A stretch of 64,000 nt of DNA from Pseudoips prasinana (GCA_951640165.1 OX621264.1:7011001-7075000), one strand, 5' to 3'; shown: positions 9,866 through 21,149, counted from the stretch's first letter. The notes: generated by a model not told the origin, from the letters alone. Translations and numbers: made by a program.

Positions 9866-10043
9866 TCTATACATATAATAAAATCGTAGGAAAGTCAAAA
9901 CTGTACATTGAATATTTTTTTTAAAGGATACTTTGGGCGTGATCTACAATCGAAATCGAAGCCACAAATATAGTTTTTAGAATTTTTGTCTGTTTTCTGT
10001 ATGCATGTCCGGGCTAAACTCAAAAAGTACTGCATGGATTTAA
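9866..10043 (+). mobile_element. Helitron B, 3'-truncated
   Basis: 5' half of Helitron B (TCTATACATATAATAAAA) stopping at TGCATGGATTTA, where an R400 copy begins. Confidence 0.6.
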
Positions 10044-10044
10044 C

Positions 10045-10255
10045 GTGGGAAAAAGTTTTTATTTACGTAGGCTTTAAAAAAGCGCTTATAAATCGACAGA
10101 ACATGTTTGTAGTAATATAGTTAAGTATTCATAATTATTTCTAGTTACATATAGATATTTTGGTATGTACACGGATTCATAAAACATTTATAAAATTTAT
10201 TTTATAATAGTAATGACATTTAGCTAGCTTGTACTAAGTAGTTGTCAAAGAGAGT
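10045..10255 (+). repeat. R400 retroposon copy
   Basis: TTTTTATTTACGTAGGCTTT to TGTACTAAGTAGTTGTC. The arrangement R400, RTE-tail, Helitron B repeats that at 9136-9850. Confidence 0.6.
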
Positions 10256-10261
10256 TCCATC

Positions 10262-10765
10262 ATCATCATGTCAGCCAAATTACGTCCACTGCTGGACAAA
10301 AGCCTCACACGAAGAATGGGGGCAAATGCCATAATCGCCACGATTAACATACGGGTTAGCGAACGCAGTTGGTTGGACTTAGTTTTTTTTTTTATATCAG
10401 AAGGCGACTAACGAGCAAGTGGGTCACCTGATGATAAGTGATCACCGCCGCTCATGGACACTCGCAACACCAGAGGTGTCGCGGGTGCGTTGCCGGCCTT
10501 TAACAGTCAGCAAACAAGTGTTGCTAACCCTTCCCCCCACCCCAATGAGCTCTGGCGACCTTACTCACACTCGGAAACACAACATTAAATTATTAATGTT
10601 ATTATCAAGGAATATCTTCTGTAAGGTTGAGGTACTTCCCCAGTCGGGCTGCTCTTCGAGCGAATGAACGCTCTGCCCTACCTGCTGCTAAAATTAAACA
10701 AAATTCAAATGCTACCTGTTCAAAGAAAAACGCTGCTGCCTGTTCTCTGGTACGAATTCCCGCGA
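10262..10765 (+). repeat. RTE-tail repeat split by family G
   Basis: The repeat reads up to about 10385 and resumes at about 10705 with TTCAAAGAAAAACGCTGCTG. The gap is filled by an inverted family G retroposon. Confidence 0.6.
10388..10700 (-). repeat. Family G retroposon, nested
   Basis: Poly-T at its left end (A-tail on minus), then GGTCACCTGATGATAAGTGA and GCGTTGCCGGCC. Copies at 46383 and 48268 run on the other strand. Confidence 0.6.
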
Positions 10766-10864
10766 ACCGTATTATAAACTCGTATTTATTACCTAATATT
10801 CTGTAAACAGAGTTAAGTATTTTATATAACACCGAAATGTTTGTACTTCAAAAATATATCTAAA

Positions 10865-11433
10865 CAAGCTGTGCCCCGCGGTTTTATACGCGAATTTTAT
10901 AAATTATATCCTATGTGTTATACAACATGTAACGTAATTAACGCACACCCTAAATCACCCCAATTAGAATATTATGTTGTAATCATAATACAGACACTGA
11001 ATTTTTAATTTGACATGTATATGCATTGTTATTTACTCAATTAGTTTCTTGGAATAAAGTTTATATTTCTTTATTTTGTATTGAATGATGGAATTTGTAT
11101 GAATACAAATAAAACTGCGATTTTAAAGTCTTATTACTTTGACTTCCAGTCCATTTCAATATGTTTTGATCGTACAGGGTTAATATGACAATAATTTCCG
11201 TAGTTTTAATAATTTTGGAAAAAAAATTACTTATATTAAAAATGATAAAAATCGATTCAGTAAATGATTCTGAACAAACTATTTTCAGGATGTGCGTTAA
11301 TTAAGTTATATGTTGTATATAAGTAAGTTATATTACTACAAAGTTCCATCAAAATCCGTTCGGTAGTTTTTGCGTGAAGAATTAACAAACATACACTCTC
11401 ACACACTCACAAACTTTCACCTTTATAATATTA
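10865..11433 (-). mobile_element. Helitron A copy with nested element
   Basis: GCTGTGCCCCGCGG at one end and CCTTTATAATATTAGTG at the other, split by the TTAA-flanked element at 10942. Confidence 0.6.
10942..11296. mobile_element. TTAA-flanked TIR element (piggyBac-like MITE)
   Basis: Flanked by TTAA at 10938-10941 and 11297-11300. TIRs CGCACACCCT and AGGATGTGCG inverted (one mismatch). 355 bp, non-coding. The TTAA target fits piggyBac; Kolobok is possible. Confidence 0.6.
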
Positions 11434-11639
11434 GTGTTATAAGCAGGTATCAGTCTTTAATGTTTTGTTTGTTGAATGTATAGGGTGGGTAAAACTGGTT
11501 ATTGCACCAGCAAATTACTTGTACGGCGAATGGGCAAGCGACTACTTAGATGTACTGCAAATTTATGCGCCATTTGCCAGCCAAATAGGTTTGGTTGAAC
11601 AAGTTTTTAGCTAATACTATGAAATTCGCCTCATTAGAA

Positions 11640-11736
11640 AACATATACGCCAAATATTATTACACGGTTTACGCGGGACTAACGGGCAGGGACAAAAATA
11701 TTTATAACGTGGAACGAAGTCCGCGGGCACTGCTAG
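11640..11736 (+). mobile_element. Helitron 3' fragment
   Basis: Ends GGAACGAAGTCCGCGGGCAC then TGCTAG and T. Related to the reverse copy at 30544. Confidence 0.45.
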
Positions 11737-11757
11737 TATGTAATAATAATGGTTTGG

Positions 11758-11925
11758 GCATTTAGAAAGGATGAATGAAAGAATATTGATAAAAGAAGTA
11801 CATTTACTTCAAATTTTGCATGAATATTATTATGAGGTCATCATATTATCACGCTATCACCTACGGGAGAGGAGCTGTGATGATTAATAAAATTTAACGC
11901 GGGTTAAACCGCGGAGCACATCTAG
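11758..11925 (+). repeat. LINE scrap joined to a Helitron B 3' end
   Basis: 11758-11805 matches the LINE coding sequence at 14.5 kb (GGCATTTAGAAAGGATGAAT). From 11806 it is Helitron B, ending TCTAG and T at 11925. The junction is abrupt. Confidence 0.55.
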
Positions 11926-11934
11926 TTTAAAATA

Positions 11935-12070
11935 AAATAAAAAAAGGTTTTTATTCACGTTACGTTTACTTTAAAAAAACGCTTGTAAATAGTCAGAACA
12001 TGTTTGTAGTAATATAGTTAAGTAGATACACAGTTATTTCTAGTTACATACATAGATATTTACGTGAATA
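11935..12070 (+). repeat. R400 retroposon copy, short
   Basis: GGTTTTTATTCACGTTACG to ACATACATAGATATTTACG, then cut. Confidence 0.55.
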
Positions 12071-12071
12071 C

Positions 12072-12144
12072 TGTACTACCGGGAAGGGGAAGACCTCGTA
12101 GAGCATTCTCTGACCAAATCAGAGACGTTCTCAATAAAGGCCAG
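12072..12144 (+). pseudogene. LINE reverse-transcriptase C-terminal scrap, 5' part
   Basis: Matches the coding sequence at 14.6 kb (GGAAGGGGAAGACC..CGT). It is interrupted at CAG by a MITE and continues at 13085. Confidence 0.65.
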
Positions 12145-13084
12145 GGGCTCTACCGGCTAAGGCGCTGAACATCGATTATTTAAATGGCGTTCAAATAAAT
12201 TAAGGTTAAAAATGACTCGACTCAAACGTCCGGTTAATTTGACACATGATGATACTACGTCCACGTGATTTTCGACCTTGAAAATGCTACCTGACTATAC
12301 GGATAAAAACACTTCGTATTAATGATTTACATGTCCTAACCTAAAAGAAAAAAATGTGCTATAAAGCTTAAAGTACATAGAACGTACTTATCTACCTCAT
12401 TGTGAATCTATTTTCATTTAAAATTATGAAATTGTGGGTTAAACATGCGACATGTAATATTTTTCCGAGTTGAACAAACTCCTACAAATGAACATCGACT
12501 TTACATAAAAATTAGTTCTAATTGAAACATATTAACGTACATAACAAAAAACTAGATTAAATACCCTTTAAAATGATATATTAATATCTATAAATCCCAT
12601 ACATAATTACAAAGAAACATTCAAAAGAAACTACAACTCTTGGCGCGAAATATGTCCATTTCAAAGAGCTGTCACTGGTAGGCGCCACTTTACGAATGTT
12701 TTTGTTCTATGACATTCCATTATGGCGGCCGCACTTATTTTTTTTTAAATTCTATACTCTATCCCCTTGACTATGGCTCTTCGATTCAATACCAAGTAGT
12801 GCCGCAGTTTGCCACAGGATGGCATTGATTTCAACTTAGTGAATGCGCGGGCCGCGCGGGGCCTTTAGTACCCGGGACGTAGGACGGTCTACGTGCCACG
12901 GGGACAAATGTACCCGCGGACGTTTTAGTCGATCGGCTTCCATGAGCACATGCGACGTCATAAAAGGTCCGGAATCAATGTCAACGTTGAAGCAGATTTA
13001 ACGACTGATTAAGTCATTTTTAACCTATATTTATTTGAACGCCATTTAAGAAATCGATGTTAAGCCACTTAGCCGGTAGAGCCC
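12145..13084. mobile_element. CAGG-site MITE, copy 2, with a nested insert
   Basis: Ends GGGCTCTACCGG and CCGGTAGAGCCC, flanked by CAG at 12142-12144 and 13085-13087. It splits a LINE at CAGGTCAG. Its length (940 bp) exceeds the usual 240 bp because of the insert at 12224. Confidence 0.8.
12224..12925. mobile_element. Nested TIR insert of unknown class
   Basis: Bounded by AAACGTCCG and its inverse CGGACGTTT, sitting where the MITE arm should continue. About 700 bp with a GC-rich right third. No protein-coding frame recognised and the target duplication is unclear. Confidence 0.45.
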
Positions 13085-13370
13085 CAGGTCAGAAGTACCC
13101 TTATCCTGCGAGCATGTATGAAGCTTATAATGACAGTAAAAGAACGAAAGCTTCTTCTTCACAGTTGCAAACCAACGTCCCAAGAGAGGTCAGGCCCCTG
13201 GTGGTTGCCATCCATCTAGACTGCACAACTGCCTTACGACCTCTGTTAGGACGTTGATTTGCAACCATGTTGAAGATGCTTAAGGATCGTGAGTCGTGAT
13301 AAGTAGAAGTCCGTTGTCTCTGCCTACCCCTCTGGGAAACAGGCGTAAGTCTATGTATTCTGCAACCGAC
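13085..13370 (+). pseudogene. LINE reverse-transcriptase C-terminal scrap, 3' part
   Basis: Resumes as GTCAGAAGTACCC and ends CCTCTGGGAAACAGGCGTAA, as in the LINE at 14.4 kb. It holds an extra segment at about 13150-13290. Confidence 0.6.
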
Positions 13371-13382
13371 TATATATAAGTA

Positions 13383-13689
13383 CTAGCTGTGCCCCGCGGT
13401 TTTACCCGCGTTAAACTTTATAAAATATCACAGCTCCTCCCCCGTAGGTGATAACGTGATAATATATAGCCTATATGTTGACCCGACCTCTGAGTAATAT
13501 TCATGCAAAATTTGAAGTAAATCCATGCAGTACTTTTTGAGTTTAGCCCGGACATACATACAGACAAACAGACCAAAATTCTAAAAACTATATTTTTGGT
13601 TTCGATATCGATAGTAGATGACGCCCCAAGTATCCTTTAAAAAAAATATTCAATGTGCAATTTGGACTTTCCTACGATTTTATTATATA
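13383..13689 (-). mobile_element. Helitron B copy
   Basis: Reverse copy starting CTAGCTGTGCCCCGCGG. Its 5' terminus is removed by the next Helitron B. Confidence 0.6.
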
Positions 13690-14009
13690 CTAGCTGTGCC
13701 CCGCGGTTTTACCCGCGTTAAACTTTATAAATTTTCATAGCTCCTCGCCCGTAAGTGATAGCTTCATAATATGTAGCCTATATGTTGACCCGACCTCTTA
13801 GTAATATTAATGCAAAATTTGAAGTAAATCCATGCTGTACTTTTCGAGTTTAGCCCGGACATACATACAGACAAGCAGACAAACAGACACAAATTCTAAA
13901 AATTATATTTAGGCTTCGGTATCGACTGTAGATCAGGCCCCAAGTATCCTTTTTAAAAAATATTCAAAGTACAGTTTTGACTTACCTACGATTTTATTAT
14001 ATGTATAGA
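13690..14009 (-). mobile_element. Helitron B copy, complete
   Basis: CTAG at 13690 to the reverse of TCTATACATATAATAAAA at 14009. Inserted in the end of the preceding copy, giving a head-to-tail pair. Confidence 0.65.
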
Positions 14010-14945
14010 TACAAAATCATTAATTGCTCGCTGATAATGATTTTGTTCAAATTCGCTCTGTTATTTGACGTGTTTTGATAATTTCTGTTCACTCCACATA
14101 TTTTGTTTGGACTGTATTATTTACTACATACGGTCGACAATGGCGTGATACTTACTATAATTTAGGTGCTGTAGCATTGAGGTCAAAATGTTAGACCCGC
14201 TTCTACTGGTCAGGTATTAACAACGAATACATAATAGGAATATATTAACTGACCAGGTCTGGCGCAACTTGATTGAGTCTTTATTTCTAAACACGTTTTG
14301 CAAATGGTGACGTATAAGTTAGGCAACTTTGCGCATGTTATAGTTAACATATAAGAGTATATGTTTGTTCATGCAGTGGAAATGAGAGCTCTGAGAAGTA
14401 TGTGTGGTGTGACTTTGAAAGACAGAATTCGAAATACTGATGTAAGAGAGCGTTGTGGTGTGAAAGAGGATGTAGTCACAAAGATTGAAAAAGGCATGCT
14501 GAGATGGTTTGGCCATTTAGAAAGGATGAATGAAAGAAGATTGACAAAAGAAGTATACCTGGCCTGTGTGAGTGGGACAACCGGAAGGGGAAGACCACGT
14601 CGAACATTCTCTGACCAAATTGGAGATGTTCTAAAGAAAGGGCAGGTCAGAAGTACCCTAAACCAGCGAGCATGTATGAAGAATATAATGACAGTAATCG
14701 AGGCAAAAGAAGTATGCAAAGATCGTGACAAGTGGAAATCCGTTGTCTCTGCCTACCCCTCTGGGAAACAGGCGTGAGTCTATGTATGTATGTTTGTTCA
14801 TTTATCATGTTATGACGTTCACTGCTGGACAAAGGCCTCTCCAAAAGATGACAATATCTACCATGGAGTTGTGACCATATTTTGAAGGGATATGCCCTAA
14901 TCGCCACGCTTTGCAGACGTGTTGGCGATCGCAGTATGATGCTCA
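14010..14945 (+). repeat. Repeat arm, inverted relative to 16895-17480, with LINE insertion
   Basis: ATTGAGGTCAAAATG, GACCAGGTCTGGCGCAACTT and the RTE-tail motif after 14806 all recur inverted in the other arm. The arm is split at 14373-14789 by a LINE. Confidence 0.75.
14373..14789 (+). pseudogene. 5'-truncated non-LTR retrotransposon (LINE)
   Basis: Open from the insertion point to the stop at 14777, encoding about 134 residues of the C-terminal end of a LINE reverse-transcriptase polyprotein. Visible motifs are [31 protein letters not shown] and GRGRPRRTF, typical of the region after the catalytic domain; the YADD site itself is absent. A TATG-repeat tail follows the stop. The 13-bp direct repeat TATGTTTGTTCAT (14360-14372, 14789-14801) is the target duplication. 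Such heavy 5' truncation is normal for LINE insertions. RTE-like placement is my guess from the wording. Confidence 0.8.
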
Positions 14946-14952
14946 TCGTACG

Positions 14953-15050
14953 ACGGGTTGGTTAGCGTGGTTGGTAAATACTTGCCTTTCACGATGCTAG
15001 TCATGGGTTCGATTCCCACCCAGGACAGAAATTTTCAGTGCATAAACAGC
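14953..15050 (+). repeat. SINE-C head, truncated
   Basis: GCGTGGTTGGTAAATACTTG and GGGTTCGATTCCCACCCAGG; the tail is missing. Confidence 0.65.
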
Positions 15051-15059
15051 TTACAGCCA

Positions 15060-15210
15060 ACTCTCACTCTCAAGACCCGATGGGACGACTAGCGACGAAA
15101 GATGCCAGGAACTAAACAGCTTTATGTACGTGCTCTCTGAGGCTCGGAGGAGTAACATCGCCATCTTGTAGACTCTGGACTGTTACTGAAAATTTATCTT
15201 AGCAGAAAAA
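15060..15210 (-). repeat. SINE-A fragment
   Basis: AAGACCCGATGGGACGACTA through to AAATTTATCTTAGCAGAAAA, a partial reverse copy of the SINE-A body. Confidence 0.55.
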
Positions 15211-15337
15211 AAACGAATATTACTTTTTTGGTTATAATACAGGTTTGTTTGAAAACCTGCCTCAGCCTCTGGTCTCTCACAATGTTATGTAAGTATACCT
15301 AGTATATTATATCAAATGTACCATAAACAATATACGG

Positions 15338-15548
15338 ACCGGTTGACGTGGTTGGTAAAGCAGTTCGATTCCCGCCCAGTACAGATATTTGTATGCATGA
15401 ACATGTTTGATTGTCCTGAGTCTGGAGGTAATTATCGTTATAAGTATGTATTTTGAAATAAAAGTAGTATATCGGTTATCTGGTTGCCATCGTATTTACA
15501 AACTATGCTTAGTTTGGGATCAGATAGCCGTGTGTCAATTTATCAGGA
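15338..15548 (+). repeat. SINE-C copy
   Basis: Head with a deletion between the boxes, then GTCCTGAGTCTGG and GCTTAGTTTGGGATCAGATA. Confidence 0.65.
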
Positions 15549-15667
15549 CAAAAATAATTATATTGTGTAGAGGACATAAAATTTATTTTGTTTTGATTTT
15601 ATTTGAATATGGAACTCCGATAAAACACAGGATGTCAATTGGCTGTTTGCGAATTTCATATAGACTA

Positions 15668-15845
15668 CTAGCTGTGCCCCGCGGATGCACCCGAGTTAAA
15701 CTTTATAAATTATAGCCTATGTATGTGTTATTCTGATGTATAAGTTATTTTTATTATTGTAAAGTTTCATTAAAAAACATCCGGTAGTTCTTACGTGAAA
15801 GAGTAACAAACATCCTTCCATACTTATAGACTTTTCTTTTTAGTA
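15668..15845 (-). mobile_element. Helitron A copy
   Basis: CTAGCTGTGCCCCGCGG at 15668; AAACATCCTTCCATACTTAT near the other end. Confidence 0.6.
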
Positions 15846-15934
15846 AGACTATGAGACCATAGACACAGCCATAAATTTCCACTTTATGCCATGTTATATT
15901 AAGTTGGAGGTAAAATTAAATAATAATAAAATAA

Positions 15935-16085
15935 AAAAGATTTGTATTCCCGTAAACTTTAAAAAGCGCTTGTAAATAGTCAGAACATGTTTGTAGGAAT
16001 AAAGTTATGTAAACATAATTATTTATAGTTACATATAGATATTTAACTACACAGATTGTTATAAAAACATTTAATTTATGTTTGA
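15935..16085 (+). repeat. R400 retroposon copy
   Basis: GATTTGTATTCCCGTAAACT to ACACAGATTGTTATAAAAAC. Confidence 0.55.
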
Positions 16086-16432
16086 AATGGAATGAAATGA
16101 AATAATTTTATTGTGGTACATAGGTGTTATAGATGTTACAGAATGAGTTGTGCCGCTATGACCCGACAAATTGGCATACAATAGGTTAGATACGAATAAT
16201 ATACAAATTTATAATAAAAAAATACACAAATCCCTTCCCTACTAATTAGAATCATTCCGATATTCCTGCAAGCTATAGTAACATTTGTCAATAAGAAATT
16301 TATACAAAGCTTTGAATACTTTTTAAATCATAGTTTTTATATATATATACTTAAAAAAATAATCAGATATGTTTATAATGCATTGTATAAATTCAGTGCG
16401 GTGGTAAGGTTCCCCACCCGCACTTAATTTTA
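16086..16432. other. AT-rich stretch, nothing recognised
   Basis: No open frame or known repeat motif. The end with TTCCCCACCCGCACTTAATT might be a LINE untranslated part, but I cannot support that. Confidence 0.4.
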
Positions 16433-16434
16433 GG

Positions 16435-16620
16435 TATATATTTTTTTAAGACATAGCCTGCATTAGGGAATCTAATCCCAGTATCGCGGGGTACTTTACA
16501 AACATATAATAGACGGACACAAATTACATCCAGACTCAGAACAACCATTTATGGGTCACACAAATAGTTCCCCGGCGCGGGACTCGAACCCGCGTCACGC
16601 AGCGGCGAGGATTTTGGAAA
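16435..16620 (-). repeat. SINE-D copy, tRNA-headed
   Basis: Reverse copy: GGGACTCGAACCCGCGTCAC is the B box inverted. The tail with GTACTTTACAAACATATAAT lies to the left. Confidence 0.7.
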
Positions 16621-16894
16621 AGAGGAAGATATGAGTCTGTAGGATGATATACATATCTCTATACAATAAAAACACATATACATAAATACATACATAATTT
16701 TAAATAATAAAATACATATATCTAAGGCAAAGAGGAAAGGTAGTGTTCTTTTAACTATATTATGTAAATTCTCAAACATAATTTGGTTGCGAGACCAACC
16801 CTCTCATGAATTTCTACGTCAGCAACCGTCCGTATTATTGGATTCTAACTACTAATAGCAGTATGTGTGACGGAAAAGAATATCACCTCCCCAT

Positions 16895-17480
16895 CTCTTC
16901 CTGTGGGGGGGCGTAGAAGTCGAATGAAAATCTCCCAGAGAACAGCAGCATCTCTCTGAGTACTATGACCATCATACTGCGATCGCCAACCCGTCTGCCA
17001 AGCGTGGCGATTATGGCACATCTCTTCAAAATATGGTCACAACTCCATGGTAGACATCTTTTGGAGAGGCCTTTGTCCAGCAGTGGACATCATAACATGA
17101 TGATGATGAACAAACATATACACTTATATGTTAACTATAAGATGCGCAAAGTTGGCTAACTTATACGTCACCATTTACAAAACGTGTTTAGTAATAAAGA
17201 CTCAATCAAGTTGCGCCAGACCTGGTCAGTTAATATATTCCTATTATGTATTCGTTGTTAATACCTGGCCAGTAGAAGCGGGTCTATCATTTTGACCTCA
17301 ATACTTAAGCACTTAAGTTATAGTATCACGCCATTCTCACCCGTATAGAGTAAATAATACGGTCCAAAATATGGAGTGAACAGAAAACTATCAAAACAAA
17401 ATATCAAACTATTAAATCAAATAACAGGGTGAAGTTGAGCAAAATCATTATTTGCAAGCAATTAATGATTTTGTATACCT
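16895..17480 (-). repeat. Repeat arm without the LINE (empty site)
   Basis: Inverted counterpart of 14010-14945. At 17108-17118 the sequence runs straight through the place where the other arm holds the LINE (ATATGTTTGTTCATCATCAT on the minus strand). Confidence 0.75.
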
Positions 17481-17504
17481 ATGCTTATATATAATCATTA
17501 CTTA

Positions 17505-17708
17505 TCACACTAATATTATAAAGCCGAAAGTTTGTGAGTGTGTATGTTTGTTACTTCTTCACGTCTAAACGGCTGGAGCGATTTTAATAAAATTTGGTAT
17601 GCAATCAAAATTTATGCACAAACAATTAACTGTATCGGGTTGTTTCCATACCATTTATGGGTCACACAAATAGTTCTCCGGCGCGGGACTCGAACCCGCG
17701 TCACGTGC
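17505..17708 (+). repeat. Helitron A 5' part joined to a SINE-D head
   Basis: 17505-17640 starts CACTAATATTATAAAGCCG. From about 17648 it is an inverted SINE-D head (GGGACTCGAACCCGCGTCAC). Confidence 0.55.
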
Positions 17709-17867
17709 AGTCATTCATTTTAAAAGATGTCTGAAAAATAAAATTAATGATTTTATAATTTCGTTATTTAGCTAGCTTATATTAAGTTATTATCAAGTTT
17801 ATATATAGGTTTATATGTCGAAATTATTTTTTTTTTCATATTGAATTACATATTACTTAAGTACTTA

Positions 17868-18110
17868 CTTATCGTATGGGCAGTGGTTACCCTAGTGTCA
17901 GTGTTGTTCAAGCCGCCCAGTAGGCCTCTGACATGGCTTAACGACTGCTGTCTAATGACTACAACCGGGACCAACAGCTTAACGTGCCCTCGGAAGCACG
18001 GAGACGCTCACAAATTAAAACCACTTCGGCAGTCACCCATCTATGGACTGACCGCGAGCCTAGTGACTTAACCTCGCCGATCGCTTACGGGCCGGTGATA
18101 GCTCTCTAGC
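17868..18110 (-). repeat. 5S rRNA-derived SINE, copy 2
   Basis: The minus strand reads GATCGGCGAGGTTAAGTCAC then ATGGGTGACTGCC and the same non-5S body. Ends near TAACCACTGCCCATACGAT. Confidence 0.75.
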
Positions 18111-18119
18111 TAGCGCTCA

Positions 18120-18570
18120 TAGCTATCTAACTATGAACGCCACAATACATGTCGTCTGATTGTAAAATTTAACAAAGTATTTCTAGGCATGTAAAGCGGG
18201 CAACGCCACGTGAGGAAGTTAGCTACATAAATTGTGACGTAAACATTAGCTAACGTTACTAGTAGTAGATTAGGGAATTGCCAACCGGTTGCAGAATACG
18301 GACTTGTGACGACACAAATAGTGCAGACAAAATATCGACAAGTGATATATCGATACTGAAGACAATATGCCTACGATTATAAAAAGTAAAGAAATTTTAA
18401 TAACATTTCTTTCTAACATAGTTTTTTTTATATAATAAGATGGCAAACGAGCACGTGGGTCTTGATGATCCTGATGGTAAGTGATCATCGCCGCACATGG
18501 AAATTAGCAACCCCAGAGAAGCTGCAAGTTCGATGCCGGCCTTTCAGAAAGATATAGGCTCGCTTCTTGA
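18120..18570. other. Unrecognised stretch with a family G fragment
   Basis: 18120-18420 shows nothing I recognise. 18420-18570 is a worn minus-strand family G end (poly-T, GTGATCATCGCCGCACATGG). Confidence 0.45.
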
Positions 18571-18771
18571 AGGTTACCATGAAATACCTTCGCAGTTAAT
18601 TGATTCCTCAGAGTAGTAGCGCGCGCCAAAAGGTTCTTGTGAAACGCGTGGTGATAGGAAACCATTCATCCAGGTGATAAAGATGAAAGTTCACCAAACT
18701 GGCCAAAGCACTTAATAAAATTTCAAATAGTATTACACAAAGATAGCATAAGTGTTCACTGTTCACCTTAT

Positions 18772-18985
18772 AATATCCTGGGACATAATTCACACACGGC
18801 CATCTGATCCCAAACTAAGCAAAGCGTGTACTATGGAAACCAATACTACTTTTCTTTTGTAAATATATACTTATATAGATAATTACACCCAGACTCAGGA
18901 CAAACAGACATGTTCATCTGTCCTGGGTGGGAATCGAACTCACGACGTCCGGCGTGAAAAGCTAGCATTTCCACCGCCAACAGGC
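18772..18985 (-). repeat. SINE-C copy
   Basis: From TATAATATCCTGGGACAT to the inverted head (GGGTGGGAATCGAACTCACG). Confidence 0.75.
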
Positions 18986-19114
18986 CCAACACCGAAGCCT
19001 TCGTGAACACAACATGCATTGTACAAAAAGAAAAGATACAGGCAGTTAAACCGCAATAAGGTAAAACTGAACTTAACATCAAAAGATAACAAACAATAAA
19101 TCGTAGTGTAACTT

Positions 19115-19333
19115 ACATGTCATCATCATATCAGCCGAAAAACACCCACTGCTGGACAAAGGACTCCCCCAAGGATCTCTACAATTGCCGGTCTTGCGCT
19201 ACCTAGCTATCTACTAATAGAAAGTGCTCCTGTGTTTGCGCACATAGTTGTGCACTATAATATGTGCCCGTAGATGGCTAATCTCTATTGAGACTGGCCG
19301 CCGTGCTGAAATTCAAATAGGACGACATTATAT
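19115..19333 (+). repeat. RTE scrap and SINE-A 3' part
   Basis: 19115-19200 has CACTGCTGGACAAAGGAC. 19212-19333 is the last third of a SINE-A ending AGGACGACATTATA, into which mariner copy 2 inserted. Confidence 0.6.
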
Positions 19334-19337
19334 ATTA

Positions 19338-20619
19338 GGTCTTTACCTATGAAATTGCCGTTCTGCAGTACTGGCCATTTCAAATCAAAATAATTTTTGT
19401 TTGGCTAAGAATTCTAATTTCAAATTAATTTTATTTTAAAAACATGGATTCTTTTTTCCAAAAGTAGTCATTTCTTTATTGATTAGTGTTACATTTTCAT
19501 CGCATTTCAATCTTTTTCGTCATCATGGATACGTTAAAAATTCGAGTAATTATGGAATATGAGTACCGTCGTGGCAGCAACGCGGCACAAGCGGCACGCA
19601 ACATCAACGACGTTTACGGAGCTAACACTACAAACCAACGCACCACCTGTTATTGGTTAGCTCGCTTCCGTTCTGGAAATTTCGACCTGAAAAATGAACC
19701 TCGCGGTCGTCCGAAGACTTTGGTCGACAATGACGAATTAAAGGCGGTTGTGGAAGCTGATGATACACAATCTACGGCTGAATTAGCAGCAGCTTTCGAC
19801 GTTAGCGTCAAAACAATATTGGTCCATTTGCGTCAAATTGGCAAGGTAAAAAAGCTTGACAAATGGGTGCCCCACGAACTCAATGATCGCCAGCGCTAAG
19901 TACGCGTCGAGACGTGCCTTGCACTGCTCAACAGACACACAAATGAAGGAATTTTGAACCGCATTGTTACCTGCGATGAAAAATGGATTCTGTTTGATAA
20001 CCGCAAGCGCTCAGCAAGTTGGTTGGATCCTGGTTCAGCACCTAAACAATGCCCTAAACGAAAACTTACCCCTAGAAAAGTGATGGTCACTGTTTGGTGG
20101 TCTAGCGCCGGTGTGATTCATCACAGCTTCTTACCAAACGGGGTGAGCATTACTGCAGATGTGTACTGTGAAGAACTGAGCACAATGATGGAGAAGCTGG
20201 CGCATCTCCAACCAGCATTGGTCAATCGCTCGTTTCCGCTGCTCCTGCACGACAACGCGCGACCTCATACTGCACAGCAGACGGTCTCCAAGTTGCAAGA
20301 ACTGGGGTTGGAAGCTCTCCGTCATCCGCCCTACTCACCAGACCTTGCGCCTACAGACTACTACTTTTTCCAGAATTTGGATAACTTCTTGGCGGGAAAA
20401 AAATTCAATACCCGAGAGGCAGTACAAAATGCCTTTGAAGAATTTGTTGCCTCCCGTCCAGCTGATTTCTTTAAGAAGGGCATCAATAAACTGCCACTGC
20501 GATGGCAAAGATGCATTGATTGCATGGGTGATTACTTCGATTAATACAAATAAAAAAATTCATGAAAAAAATTCGTTTAAATTTTTTCATACAAAACGGC
20601 AATTTCATAGGTAAAGACC
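19338..20619 (+). mobile_element. Mariner copy 2, defective
   Basis: 1282 bp, same TIRs as copy 1, with TA on both sides. It differs from copy 1 by very few bases that I can find, one of them a stop codon. Confidence 0.95.
19525..20544 (+). pseudogene. Mariner transposase with premature stop
   Basis: Same 340-codon frame as copy 1, but GAA is TAA at 19897-19899 (one G to T change), ending the product after 124 residues, just past WVPHEL. The catalytic Asp codons downstream are preserved and the second part stays open to 20544. Two further replacements against copy 1: Phe to Leu near residue 51 and Ser to Phe before LLHDNARPH. This copy cannot make transposase but keeps its TIRs, so it could still be moved by protein from another copy. 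Confidence 0.95.

Positions 20620-20620
<1 letters not shown>

Positions 20621-20661
<41 letters not shown>
20621..20661. repeat. (TA)n microsatellite
   Basis: About 19 TA units directly after the mariner. Confidence 0.9.
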
Positions 20662-20662
<1 letters not shown>

Positions 20663-21140
20663 ATATCCGACCGTCCGCGTCCGGCGGGCGCTATGTATGT
20701 AGAGTGTTTTGAAAACTAGAACGACGACTACGAATGTTGTAAAAACTTTTTTGATAAAATATTTTGCTAAGAACGCTTGCTCTAAATAAAAACGCTTATA
20801 AATTTTCTTCTTAATTTATTTGTCAGTTAGAGTTTGAAGTTTTAAATATTCCTATAATTGTGCCACTTGACATTACAATAAAATTATCAACAAAGGGGCG
20901 AAACATTTTCTTGGAAATCATAAATGCCGCGAGGCAACTAAACCTTAATTATCATATTTTTTAAGTTTATTTATCAGTGTAATCGTGTATCTATACTTTC
21001 ATAGTTCTCAAAAGCATTGACCAGATTAAATGCATACTAAGATGAACTACTTACAAAGCGATTGGAACTCTAAACTGATAAAGGGTAAGAACCAAATTTC
21101 AAGCAAGGGTTGATAACCGAGTTAATAAATTCCGTTCAAC
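20662..21140. other. No feature seen
   Basis: AT-rich, no repeat or coding signal recognised. Confidence 0.4.
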
Positions 21141-21149
21141 GGTTCCGTC

